NCBI GenBank assembly: GCA_028023455.1
Contig: JAQFVV010012544.1
Coordinates: forward strand, 2,628,396 to 2,692,395
DNA from: Epiperipatus broadwayi
Lineage: Eukaryota; Onychophora; Udeonychophora; Euonychophora; Peripatidae
Length of the DNA stretch: 64,000 nt
Direction of reading: 5' to 3'
This document shows, one piece after another, positions 27,001 to 39,419 of the stretch. The stretch's first letter is position 1, and each line of letters opens with the position of its first letter. The position numbers and the translations under genes were made by a program. Below the pieces are notes generated by a model. It had not been told where the DNA came from. It ran no database searches and saw only the letters and a program-made list of their open reading frames with translations.

Positions 27001-29040
27001 TACACATTTTATTTGGACAGTGTTTATATTTCTTTAAATATTTGGTGTTCTAATAAAGCTGAAGAAATAGCTTTAACATCGTCCCTGTATTAGAGGATAT
27101 TAGGCAGGTAAATGTCATACCTCTTCGCACTGTGCCATGATTTTGAGATATGTTAAGAGTAATACTCTAGCTTTCTTCCTTAATCCTATGCATCTGTTTT
27201 CGCTATCTTTATTTCATGTAACTGCATCATTCAGTAAGATATGTTTAAGAGAAATGATAAATAATTTAGAACTTAGGTTATGCTATCGTTTTGTATAAGA
27301 TTGGATTATTTGCTTAGAAGGAATAGGACGTTATAACTTAAAATTGAAGATCCAAAGTAACCTAAGGAAAGAAAAGAATCATAGAATATATTTTGAATTT
27401 TATTTCGGAAATGAAATATATTTTTTTTTTAAAATAAAGTATCTAAACAAAGATATTTTCTTTAAAGTGATAATAATTTTAAATGCTTTAGTATTATTAT
27501 TTTTTAAGAGAAAAATAAATATTGCATATTTTTAAAATACAATAGTACAAAGTAAATTATGTAAACAATATGCATAGTATATTTTTTGTTTATTGATTAA
27601 CAGAAATATATTGATGATTTCACTTATATCATACTAAAGTAAGGCTTAAAGAAGAATATATTATGATTAGTAAACATTGTGTGATAAATACTAAAATCTA
27701 GTACTGAATTTTGGATAATATTTTGTGTAACATCTTTGACTTTGCAAGATGAAATTTTTTTAATATTTTGAGAAATCCATACTCATTATAAAATTTTGTT
27801 TTCTATAGAATGTTTTCTAAATATGAATTTTTAAAATAAGATAGTTTAATAATATTAAGGATAAAATGCTGTTGCTAATAAAGTAGATAAATATATTTGT
27901 AATAAGTTAACCATAATGAGAAACCAAATAGTAACATTTTTTTTTAATTTTGTCCTAAATCTAAATAAAGATATAATTGAAATATAAATTATTTTTTTTA
28001 TAACCCAGTAGATCAAACTGTAAAGTAAAAAAGTTAAGGATATCCACTGTAAATAGTGTAAATAAATTGTTTATTTATTTGTTGTTAGTAATAAACTTTG
28101 TTAAATTTTGTTATTTCAAAAATTTTGTGTCCGAGTTATTTATTTCTCCACATCGCTGCATGAAATCACGATATATGCATAATAATCGAAACAAGTATAT
28201 AATTTTGCACAAAAAGATAAATAGAGAATTATTTAAGAATTTAAATATTTTATTGGTATTCATTTAATTAAATAATCATAATCTTACATTATTTTATTGG
28301 TCATAAACCAGTTATCACAATATTATATTAAATTATATGCTATCAGTTGCCACACATATTTTGTTTGTCAGATTATTAAAATGCTACCATGTATTTATTA
28401 TATCATTACATGAAGATATAAGATCATATTATATTATTTCATTATTTTATTATGGTAATAAAATTATAGTAAAAAGAAAAGTTATACAGAATTAGTTAAA
28501 CAATGAAGAATATTATTATTGTTATTTATTATTATTAGTTTCAGTGTAGTAGATTATGACATAAAATCCCTTCTCATATTTTACTACCGTATTTTTATTA
28601 ACTTAGAATAAACTTTATGAACCTGAGATTATTTTATTTGAGCTAGATTATTACAAATAGAAGATTAAGATTTAATTATTAGTTTAATCTTAGTGAGTAG
28701 AAGTTATTAAAGTCATAAGAATACTATGAGTTTGTTATTTGAAATAGTAATAAAGGGGGGATAGTGTTCTTATGCCATTGAGGTAGTATCCTGTGGGATA
28801 TTGGCTCAATGTAATCTATCTTGTCACCTGTATTTTCACTTCAAGTCTCATGAAAATATTAAATATTTATTTAATTTATTTTTATAAACTGAATCTTATT
28901 CGTATTTTAAATTTGAGCTAGTGAAATATTTTAATTTTAATGCTGAATATTTTAGTTATTAATTATTAACTGAGATAGAACCCGTTTTATTTCATATCAT
29001 ATACTATTCTGAAGTGAGGATGCATGAAATTACAGGTTAA
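24073..29040. other. Non-coding A+T-rich DNA
   Basis: About 5 kb with no gene or confident repeat. The open frames (25792-25992 minus, 27344-27535 plus and 28067-28267 plus) are Lys/Ile/Phe/Asn-rich, as expected by chance at this composition. Confidence 0.55.
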
Positions 29041-31700
29041 AATATATATATATGTATATATTGAAACGGAAACCTCCAATCCCTTTCCGTTTCACCATCA
29101 ACCTAATGACCTACTCGTCTGAACTAGTTGCGAACCTATCTTAAATGTAGAAATGTCATATGTAAAAATGTTATATATAAGTCGAGCGGGAAAACTTTGC
29201 TACAATGGCCGCTTGAATGGCATCATCCATTTACTTACGAAAACACACTATAATTAGACAGGTTTGATAAAATTATAGCGGAGAAATGCTCATAAATTAT
29301 TATAAAATGTTTTATAAAAATTCAGTCAATTTTTAATTATATTCGCTATAATATTCGTATGTGGATGGATAATTTAAACCTTGGAATAGCGGCAAAATGA
29401 TTTATATACATATTTAAGTTAAAATAAAAAAGATATACTATAATGTAAAATGTTTTCTTTAAAATATATTTAACGGCTTTCTGATTTAATGTTTTACATA
29501 TATAATTGAAACTAAAGTATTTTCTTTAAATTTGCTTTTTTTTAAACAAATAATTTGGTAAAAACAAATATGTTAAAAGTTATTTATTTCAGTAAAATAA
29601 AAATCCGTTTATAATTAAAAATGAGAATTTCGTGTAAACAAGAAGTCAATTAGTGATGCACCCGGGTAAAAAGTAAAATCTAGTTTACTGATTGATTTTT
29701 GTTTGCACAAAAGACTTTATCATTAAATCAGAATACCGTTCTTTCTGCTAGGCCTTAACATTCTATAACACCTAAAAAGGAATTTAATTAATGAAACTGA
29801 ATCAAATTATATAATTTATATGTTTTAATAATTTTTTAAAGTAAATTAAATATAACACCTCAGAGACGTTATCTGTTGCAGAAATTGGATTATATTATTT
29901 TATTTAATTAAAAGTCAATTGGTCCCGAGGCAAACAAAATTCCAAAAAGGTGTTAAGGTTTAGTGGAAATGGATAAATAGGCCTTATTTTAAGCGGGAAG
30001 ATAGACTCCATCTTGCTGTTGAATAGCTGTTAATATCAGAAGTCAAAATTGTTTAATTTTACCATGTCTGGCTAAAGTCAGGCAAGAATTGCTGCAATTC
30101 CCGTGATGGAACGCCGAGTTCAATCCATCAAATGCCGAAGCAACAACCACACCAAATAAAAGATGTCATAAGCCACTAAAAGAACTTGCCTTCATTCCAA
30201 CACCATTTTAAATCGTCTCACAACTGAATAAGAACATGCCATAAGCCGCCAAAGAACTCACCTTCGTTCCAGCTCGAATCTATCCAGTCCAGCTATAGAA
30301 CTATTATAATATTATTTAAAATAGCAGAGCTCTGTGAATTTCAAAAACAATCATTATTTCTTCAAAAACAGGTTAGCTAACCATATTATCGAAACTTCTT
30401 TCTAAATTGTTTTCAAATAATCTTTAAATTTTATAATATGAAATACTTTTGTCAATTTCTTTGTTAATTAATATTTTGCTATATAATTTAATCACTGCAG
30501 TTATATTTTGCTTTTCTTTTGCTTATTTTTAATTGTTGTTAATTATGCCTATGTTTCGAAACAGCGTGCACTTAATTACCAATATGTTTTTTTAAAAAAG
30601 ATATCATTTAAAATCTCCGTATTATTATTTATATAGCGTCATTTCGTGCGCTGTTTCGAAACCCAAATTCATATTTTGTCATTTAGTAAATTAATTAATA
30701 TAAATATAAAATGTGGCTTTTCAACCTTTAATTATTATATTACTAAAGATTAAACTAGCCTGGAGTGCAATCATAAGTATATTTTTTTAGTAAAGTATTC
30801 GTAAGTCCCCTATTAAATATACTTTTCCCCCTTTTAAAAGTTTAGTAGTTATAGATAACTAAAGAGATTGAACGGGATAAAGTAAAGTTGGTATCTATAT
30901 ATATTCCTGTCAGTAGCATATCGTATTTCTCATGCTACAGAAGAGTTGGCTCTTTTGATCAAGCTGATGATCTAGTGTTCATTTAATATATGATCTTTAA
31001 TTTATAATATCCTTCGGCTTGGCGGATGTGGGAATTATTAATATTTTCTCATTGTGCTGTTCTTTTTGATATATATATGAGATGGAGCCACGGTAAGTCC
31101 AGCCCATCTTCTCTTATGGGTAGTGCAGTAGTGAAGTCTGAGCTACGGGCCAGATTAGCACGTAAGTCCCCCGCCTCTGAACCAAATAAATGTTCCCCAT
31201 TAGCAGCATGACGACCGGTTATTGGGTAAACCGTTGTTTGTCACAAAAACCCTAAAACTATTCTTCCATCCACAGAGCCACTTTATTATTATACTTTACT
31301 TGTGCCTAGCATATTAGTAAAATCGTTATAGCCAACTCTTTCCTCCCTAATATGCAATCTTCGGCATTGAACCGAAGCATTCTTGAAAACCCGTTCGATC
31401 TTAAGCTATCTGGGATGCTTTATAAGCCCATAGTTAATATACAAATTGATTATAGTCAGATGTATTAAGTTTCACTCCAGACTTGGTTTGATTTTACGTA
31501 AAAGAGCCACTCGAACTGATTATAAAAGGACATAACAAATAAGTTAATGTAGTGATTAGTTGTATAGCAGGATATTTGGCTCCATTAAATCATAGCCACA
31601 AACCTATTTGCCAACATCAATTATTGTTCAAATAGTCTAGAGAATGTTACTTTATAAATGAAATGCCTGTGTGCATTTGCCAACAACAATTGTCAATAAA
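29041..31700. other. Less A+T-rich island with small repeats and CpG-containing stretches
   Basis: The composition shifts: CpG and GC-rich patches occur at about 29,180-29,220, 29,920-30,300 and 31,010-31,420. Contents are a 10-bp perfect inverted repeat GAAACGGAAA/TTTCCGTTTC (29063-29072 and 29084-29093), a duplicated about 42-bp unit (30161-30201 and 30231-30273), and an inverted repeat at 30553-30662. GTAAGTCC occurs three times (about 30800, 31094 and 31161), once as a consensus-like splice donor after GGAGCCACG. A first exon at about 31026-31092 is possible but I cannot support a gene. Confidence 0.4.
30553..30662. repeat. Short inverted repeat with GTTTCGAAACAGCG ends
   Basis: The left arm GTTTCGAAACAGCG is at 30553-30566 and its exact reverse complement is at 30649-30662, separated by 82 bases. 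It could be the ends of a small MITE, but no target-site duplication is evident. Confidence 0.5.
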
Positions 31701-31879
31701 TATATTTTAATTCATCATATATCAGTTTCTGTCTCATTATTAAATCAATCCAATTCACTAATTGCCCATAAGTATTCATTAGTAAAGCCCCTATTATTTA
31801 AATATGTTAGATTTTATCTGTGGAATGTCTAGTATTTAAGTTGTTTATATATATGTTTAAGTCCATGAGTCTTATTGTT

Positions 31880-32095
31880 TTCTCTGATTTGCTAGTGGGC
31901 CAGATGAAGAATTAAATCTCGTGTGCTACCATTGTTATGTTATCCATTGGGTGTTAGATCTGGTGCTTGGAGAGTGGGTTCGAATCAAGGCTGGTCCCTG
32001 ACCTAAATCTTGGGCTTGACTGGGTTTGAAGTACATTTTGTGAGTTCCAGCTCATGTTAGATGGATAAGCATGTTTTGACTGGCACAATATATAT
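31880..32095 (+). repeat. Possible old tRNA-derived SINE remnant
   Basis: GTGGGTTCGAATCAAGGC at about 31976 resembles a Pol III B box (GGTTCGANNCC). A clear A box and a poly(A) tail are missing, so this is a weak call. Confidence 0.3.
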
Positions 32096-32103
32096 GTATA
32101 AAC

Positions 32104-32420
32104 ATATTACTACATTTTTAATTGAGATGTGTCAAATATGCTACCCTCACAACTTTGACACAAATCATTTAATGAAAGTATATTAGTAATTTCAATAGTC
32201 ATTCATTAGACCAAAGATTAATCAATAATGAATAACATTTCTCTAGTGTAACTTTCACTACACTACTCTTACAGTAGAGGGATGTAATCATAAACATATG
32301 ACCAAACATCTGTAAAAAAGATCTATTATCCCAAAGGTTCACATTTCTTTCTGAAACAGCACTCATCAGTTGGCTCAGATTACAATTTCTTAAATCTTTG
32401 GTCATTTTTCACTATATATA
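32104..32420 (+). repeat. Rep-TA, copy 3 (first unit of a direct tandem pair)
   Basis: It begins ATATTACTACATTTTTAATTGA and ends CACTATATATATACATATA. The next unit starts at once at 32427 with ATATTACTACAGTTTAATTGA, so the two are head-to-tail. The minus-strand open frame at 32199-32405 is only a shadow of the repeat. Confidence 0.8.
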
Positions 32421-32426
32421 TACATA

Positions 32427-32795
32427 TAGATAACATATTACTACAGTTTAATTGATAAGTATCAAATGTGCTGCCTTTACAACATTGACACAAATCACTT
32501 AATAAAAGTAAATTAATACTTTTATTAAGCAGTCATTAGACTGGAGTTTATCCAATAATGAATAATATTTCTGTAGTATATTTTTCACTACACCACTCTT
32601 ACATAAGATAAGGACTGGTTTTTATCCACTTTTAATACCTTGTGAAGGGATGAAAACATATGACCAAAGACTTATAAAAAAATCCATGATTCTAAGATGC
32701 ACATTTTGTGCTGACCCAGCACTCATCAGTTGACCTGGATCACAATCTCTTACACATATCTTTATCAGTGTTCAGTATGTATATATATATAGCAT
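32427..32795 (+). repeat. Rep-TA, copy 4 (second unit of the tandem pair)
   Basis: This is the full order of landmarks, including ACATAAGATAAGGACTGGTTT, GAAGGGATG and AGCACTCATCAGTTGACC. It ends GTTCAGTATGTATATATATA. Confidence 0.8.
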
Positions 32796-32814
32796 ATTAG
32801 TCTCTAGTCTAATT

Positions 32815-32956
32815 AATAATAAAATTATTAATACACTTTTATTAAGTAACTTGTATCAAAGTTGTGAGGGCAGCATATTTAACACTAATCAATTAAACTG
32901 TAGTAATTCTCTCTCTCTTTCTATCTCTATCTATCTCTCTCTCTCTCTCTCTCTCT

Positions 32957-33024
<68 letters not shown>

Positions 33025-33290
33025 ATAAGTGTAAGAGATTGTGTGTTCTGGTCCAACTGATGAGTGCTGGTTCAGTATGAAATGTACTTCATGGGGATCG
33101 TAGATTTTTTTTTACATGTTTTTGGTTATATGCTTATGATTATATCCTTCCATGAGGTGATAAAAGTGAATAGAAACAAGTCTCTACTCCATGTGAGAGT
33201 GGTGTAGTGAAAGTTACACTACAGGAATATTATTCATTATTGGATAATCTCTTGTCTAATGAATGAGTAATAAAATTATCAATTAATATT
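32815..33290 (-). repeat. Rep-TA, copy 5, inverted, with a (TC)n(TA)n core
   Basis: On the minus strand the left end of one unit (about 32840-32903) is joined through a (CT)n(TA)n array (about 32911-33020) to the body of a second unit (33021-33290). This is the reverse complement of a unit-unit junction. The pair at 32.1-32.8 kb and this pair therefore form an inverted arrangement of two tandem dimers. The 69-codon frame at 32851-33060 is microsatellite low complexity. Confidence 0.75.
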
Positions 33291-36025
33291 ATGTTTTATT
33301 TTATTTAAATACAACAATAAAAAGAATGTTTCTATCTCTTTCATTTAATCTTTTTTTCCAATATTGCCCTGACTTGTTTGGTTTTTAATTAAAATTACAT
33401 AATAAAATATAAAAGATTTTTTTAACCTTTTTTGGTTCAATAATCATTCTATACAAGATTAGTAAATTCAATTTTTTTTTGTTATAGGCAAATATACTCA
33501 CGTGAATTTTTTAAAAAGAAATTAGTTATATATATTTCAAACCCTTTTGCTTCTATCTGGATTGAATTCCTTCATTAAATTTTAATTTAATAAATTGTAT
33601 AAGTTTTATTTATGTCTTTATTTATATATTTAATCCAAATAAAACATTCTTATATATTCCACCTATGCACACACATACATGCACATTCAAAAAAAAAATA
33701 CTATTAAATCATGGCCTTTTCTTTTTTAACCAATGATTTTTAATTTTAAAACAATTTTGAATAACCCACCATAAGCTTATTATATCATCTATGGCTGAAA
33801 ATATTTGCAGACATCTGTTTCCAGTACTACAGTATAATATCTTAGATCATCCTTTAAAAGTAATTTCTGCTTGATTAAAGTTGTACTTTTAATTATCATA
33901 TCGATTTATAGTCATACATTACACGTGATATATACTTTGTAATCATGTATTCTTGATAATCAACAAAATGTATGTTGTTATTTAAAAACACACTAAAAAT
34001 TAATTGCATGATATAAATATTTTTATTCAAATGTATACTAGTTAAGTAGAGGAAAAGTGCCAAACTTTAAACTATATATATATTTGCACATAACACCTGT
34101 CATTATATCTTTACAATTTTTTTTTTGGTCATGTAGCTACCTACCGTTACACTTCTTGCACATCTTTTAATCAAATACAACAAAAGTTTCATTTTACATA
34201 AACTTATTGTATATATATATATATATAAACACACAATACAGCCATAACGTATAGATAAATAATCAGATTTTTTGTATATTACAATGCTTTGTACTCATGT
34301 ACCATATCACATATAAAGAAAGAATTCAATTAATAAGATATTGTTTCTCTCTCCTTTGTATGATAAAAACTGTAGAAATTCACAACCAATAATCAGTTAG
34401 CACTTAATTTGGTAAATAATATATAAATCACTTGGTATTATAGATAAAACATTTTATTGTTAACATGTATATAAATCACTTGGTATTATAGATAAAACAT
34501 TTTATTGTTAACATGTTAAATAAATTGGTTTAATAATTTTCTATGTTAGTTCAAATGAAAGTAAACAGATTTAAAGCAGTATAGCGAACTAAAAATGGTT
34601 ATTTTGATTTCCTTTTACATATCCATATATTTGGCACTCCATAATCAGTTAGATGAAAGGGAAGTTAAAAACAAGTTATATCTATTACATTAAAACATTT
34701 TTCCTTTTAAGAAATCAAAAAATAAATATTTTAGTTACTTCTCATTTTTAGAACTGAAAATATAAAGTAAGTAGTATACTTATATTCGTTTATCACTTTT
34801 AATACATATTTTATCTTATTTGTAGTGATATAAAAAGTATATTTTTACATTTTGAATTTTTATTCATCATGAAAAATATGTGATGTTTTTTAATTATATG
34901 ATATATTTGTAAAATCATAATCTCTAAAATTTGGTCGAGTGAAAATATAATTCTACTGTTTACCAATTTCAGAAGAGTGTTTGAATATATCTAATATCTA
35001 TATATGTGTATATATTAAAATGAAGACTCTTTAGAGTAAATAATGGGAACATATGCTTTGAATTCTTTCTTATGTATATATAAATATTTCTCTTATAATA
35101 TTAAGATCAAACAAATGTATAAATTAAAGAATTGAATGATTTCTACTACCTGGATGATAGCTGAAGAATCCCAAATAAATATCAGTATAATGTTAATGTT
35201 ATTAAGCAATATATGTTTACACATACTCTCATATATGTACGTAAACATCTATTATATATGTGTACATATATATTAAGTAAAAAATTTATATGAGTAAATA
35301 ATGCAAACATGTATTTTAAATCTTTTCCTGTAAATGTCTGTATGCTGATAACATCAGTATTGTACAAACATTTTGGTTGGAACACATTATTATTTAAATA
35401 GTGAAGGGTAGTCAAATGATTGTTCTCAGTATGAATGTAACAATTGTTTGAATAATCTTCACTACTTAGACAACAGCAAATATGGTTAAACTGAAACATA
35501 TGTAAAAATTGATAGTATTTATAGATATGGAAGATATGGTTGTAAAATAAAGTTCATTATTAACGTAAAAGACATAATATGATTTTTTTAAAGCCTGAGA
35601 ATATATAAATTGGAAAATTCCCAATGTCAACTCCACATGTTCTTATTGTTGTAACTGTTATTACTATGTATTTATTTACATAACAAATAAATGTGGACGG
35701 GCTGTTCATTAACATTCATAGTCAGACATTGTGATGAATTTAATGGGTTTTACTTAAAAAAAACCCATGGTTTTTCTTGTCAAATGCCAAATATATTGAT
35801 GTTTCTTAAAAGTAAAATGAACAAATGGTTGGATGAATGGTCATTATTTTTATACCTACAATTATGATAGGCAAGATTATAGTACAGCCTTCTTTTCAAC
35901 TAAGCTATAAAGTTGTTAGCTAATGAAATAGTTGGCAAAATAAAACAGATAAGCAAATAATTCCTTGATTGCATATCTAAGATTCCATTAATGATGACTT
36001 TCATTTAGCTACTGATATTCTAGTG
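33291..36025. other. Non-coding DNA with two small duplications
   Basis: There is no gene. A perfect 48-bp tandem duplication occupies 34421-34516. A diverged direct repeat pair lies at about 34,995-35,080 and 35,255-35,335 (ATATATGTGTANATAT, then GAGTAAATAATG, then an AAACATNTNTTTTAAAT-like end). The minus-strand open frame at 35182-35499 spans the second of these and has no domain. Confidence 0.55.
34421..34516. repeat. Perfect 48-bp tandem duplication
   Basis: The unit from ATATAAATCACTTGGTATTA to TTAACATGT occurs twice in direct succession without a mismatch. This implies a recent slippage or duplication event. Confidence 0.9.
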
Positions 36026-36029
36026 AAGA

Positions 36030-38612
36030 AATATTGTAGGAATTAAATGAACTGTATAATATTAAATGGAACATTATTGGTCTTTGTGAAATTAGAAGAA
36101 ATAGTAAAGTATGAATTGATTTAAAAAGATGGACATGTACTGTACTACAAAGGCTTAAACATTAGAAATACATGTGGAGTAGGATTCATTATATATAAAA
36201 AAGTAGAGTATTGCAGAGATTGATAGTGTATCAGACAGGGTACCAAATGCAGATAATTCATTTTTATTGTGGCGAAGCAGTAGTAGATTTTTGCATGGAT
36301 GTACAAAACTTTTTTGATCAGAATAAATATTATTTTTAAATTGTCATAGTAGACTTTAATGCTAGAATTAGTAAACAATGGAACAATGAAAATGCTGAAG
36401 GTAAAATTGGTTATGGTGATAGAAATGATATTGTGAAGTTTGTGGGGAAAGAAAAATTTTATATTTAATTCTTTAAGAAAAATGTTAAATGGACATGGAA
36501 GAATCCAAATAAATGGATTATATTTTGACTAATAAAAAATATGTATTGCAATATTGTTATGTTCTTAATAAAAACAACATAGGAAGTGATCATCAATTAG
36601 TGAGATGTAAGATACAAATTAAAGTAAAACTAGAAAGACAAAAATTATTACGAAATACAATATTCACAATTGATAATCCTAATTTTCAGGCACATTCCAA
36701 TGAATTTAAATTGGAACTTGTAAATCATTTTCAAATTCTTGATTCAGATTTAAACAAAATCAATAGTGAGATAACTTATATACTTTTAAATACTACAACA
36801 AAGATAGGTGTTACAAAAAAGCAGCAAATGACCAGGAAAATTTCTACAGAGCTAAGACAATTTATGAACAGAAGAAATAATATGAAAATATATAAAAATA
36901 ATGCATTAACAAGGATTAAATATCTTGAATTGTGTAAAATGATATAAAAGGAATTCACAATGATATAAAAAATTATAATTGTGATGTAGCAAGAAAAGCT
37001 ATTAATTAAAGAGAATTAAAATTTGAAGAATGTAAAGCAACATCTTGGTATTGGTAGGAAACTTATTTCTGCAATAAAAAAGCTTGAATTATTACTAAAA
37101 AGAGAAATGACATCATGAAAGTATATAACAATAAAAAAAAAAGAAAAGTACTTCCTACAACTGCTATATCTTCTGAATTGCCTGGAACTTTAATTAAAGA
37201 AGTGAAACAAAGGAAAAAGCTCCAGGTAATAATGGGATTAGAATTGACATCTTAAAAATGCAGGTGAAGAAATAGAAAAATGTTGGTAAAGTTATATACC
37301 AATTGACTAAATAAAAAAAAATGTACCATATAATTGGGAAAATGCAATATTAATACTAATATTTTTAAAATGTAATAAAGAAGATATTAAAAATTACAGA
37401 CTTATCGGTCTTTTATCATTACCACTCACCTGTAGCAAACTTTGGATTTTAACCAATCAATCAAACAAGCTAGATTTAAAAATGGTTTTAGTACAGTAGA
37501 ATGTATCCAAGTATTGAGAGATATTGTAGAAAGGATCAATGAATGAGAATTGCCATTATGCTTTGGATTTGTAGATTATGAAAAGCCATTTGCTTCTACA
37601 AGCAATTTGTTAGTGATTAAATCAGTGGATCATCAAAGTATAGACCCAGGATATTGTCATATTTTGAAGAATATTTGTAAAAATGCAATAACACTAATTA
37701 GAGTATATAATGATAACAGGAAGATTAGCTATGAGAAGAATTTATGAAACAATGAATACCTATCTCCAAACTTTTTGTAAAAGTTTTACCAAGAAGTATT
37801 TTATGGATTCAAATGAGAAGCTAAGGGAGTAAAAGGAAATAGAGATTATTAAGGTCATCTAGATTTTGCAGTTGGTGTTGTTCTTTTTGCAAATAATGTT
37901 TTAGAGATGTAGAAAATATTGCAAGAGTGTAAGATTAAAAGTAAATGTCAAAAAGTCTAAAGTAATGTTCAATAGATTTTCTCTAAAAAAAAAAAAGGGA
38001 GTTGTTAATGATTTGATAGAAGAAGTTAACAACTACAAATATTTTGGTTATATTTTTACCATAGATGGAAATATAATAGATAAAATAAACCCTAAAATTA
38101 AACTGGATTGAAGTGCATTTGATAAAAATAACTTAGTATTAAAAGGAAATATATCCATATGTTTGAAAAGAAAGGATTTTAATAAATGTCTTTCAGCAGT
38201 ACTTACTTATGAATCTGAGACTTGGACACTTAACAGGAGAGCAATACAAATACTTCAGACTAATCAATGAACCATGGAAATCTACATGTTAGAAGTAGCA
38301 AAAAGAGATCAAAACTATATGGGTATAAATATAAAAGATTTACTGACATCATTGTGAAATAATTAAAACTGATGTGGAGGTGGTATGGACATATTTCTAG
38401 AAAAAATGATATTGGATGGATAGATGAAATCTTAAACTGGATTCTAAGAGATTGTAAAAGTCCTAGAAAGAGAACATATGTGAGATGAATGGTTGAAATA
38501 AGGAAGTGTCTTAAAGTGATATGGAGAATTGAGACTAGAGATCAGAAAATATCAATTGATTTTGACAAGATCTTCATCCTGCACTGGATTGATAGTGTCA
38601 GAAAACAATAAT
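36030..38612 (+). pseudogene. RTE retrotransposon, near full-length but dead
   Basis: This aligns from end to end with the element at 60.6-63.4 kb. The start (GGAATTAAATGAACTG) matches the RTE start (AGAATTAGAAGAAGAACTG), and the end matches CATCCTGCANTGGATTGATA. Open pieces survive at 36513-36947 (endonuclease C-terminus to linker, with GSDHQLVRCK) and 37550-37747 (LCFGFVDYEKPF). Many stops and frameshifts break it. The reverse-transcriptase catalytic Asp-Asp is lost: the position reads F-A-V-G (about 37862). There is no (TGA)n tail. It is clearly older than the copy at 60 kb. Confidence 0.9.
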
Positions 38613-38799
38613 GAGGAACTGTAAATAATGTTTAAGCAAACAAAGATTGCATGTGTGGGGGGAAAAAAAGACTATTGATTTAAAAAGTGGGTGTGTATTC
38701 TACTGTAAAGATAATAATTCAACTTGACAAAGATATTAAATGAAGATAATTAAGATTTACACTTTAACATGTTCTTATTAAGATAATAAATTAATTTTA

Positions 38800-39395
38800 T
38801 ATAAATAAGCAGATTGCTTTTAATCAAATCAGAATTGTCAAAGGAAGTTTTAATGTTGGAAATGAAAGATGATAGAAAGATAAAGGTTCTTTTAGTAAAT
38901 ATGATTGTAGAAATGAGAGAATATAAATTGTGAAATTTGCAGAATGTAATATATATTATAAAGAACTTTTTTGAAAAAAGGAAGTGGACATGGATATATT
39001 TTTAAAAAAGTACAGCGGAATTGAATTATATTTCTATTAAAAGAAAGTATAAATTTAAAGATTATAAAAATCTTAACAGATTCAACATATGAAGTAATTC
39101 TCAATTAACAAGATGGAAGATACATTTTATTGCAATAATAGAGAGATTAAACGATTAAAAAATATAGTACTAACAATTGATAATCATAAACTTCCAAAAC
39201 CTTTCAAAGAATTTTAATTAGAATTCACAAAGCATTGTAAAATATTAATAGATGTCAGAGATCATTCAGACTTGTATGAGATCAATGAAGAAATAAGTAT
39301 TATTCTTCTAGGAACTTCTATATGGACAGAGCATCCAAAAAACTGACATTTCACCAGAAAATTTTCAATTGAGACAAACCAATATATATATAAAA
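38800..39395 (+). pseudogene. Older RTE fragment (endonuclease part)
   Basis: Nucleotides at about 38,915-39,390 follow the endonuclease C-terminal half and linker of the RTE element: AGAATATAAATTGTGAAATT (compare GACATAGACTTGTGGAGTTT), then AAGTGGACATGGA, GCGGAATTGAATTATAT and GAATTTTAATTAGAATT. The match is lower than for the 36-kb copy, and no frame is open. Confidence 0.65.
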
Positions 39396-39419
39396 AAAAA
39401 CTTATTCATGGAAAAATTA

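Noticed and set aside
29063-29093. GAAACGGAAAC resembles an interferon-type response element
   Set aside because: It is part of a short inverted repeat next to a TA run in an invertebrate-like genome; no gene context supports regulation.
32104-33290. CRISPR-like array, because units repeat with spacing
   Set aside because: Units are about 300 bp, diverged and partly inverted, separated by microsatellite rather than unique spacers; the genome is eukaryotic.
36145-36378. 77-codon minus-strand frame in the RTE relic
   Set aside because: It is the antisense shadow of decayed endonuclease sequence; the minus frame at 36776-36958 is rejected for the same reason.
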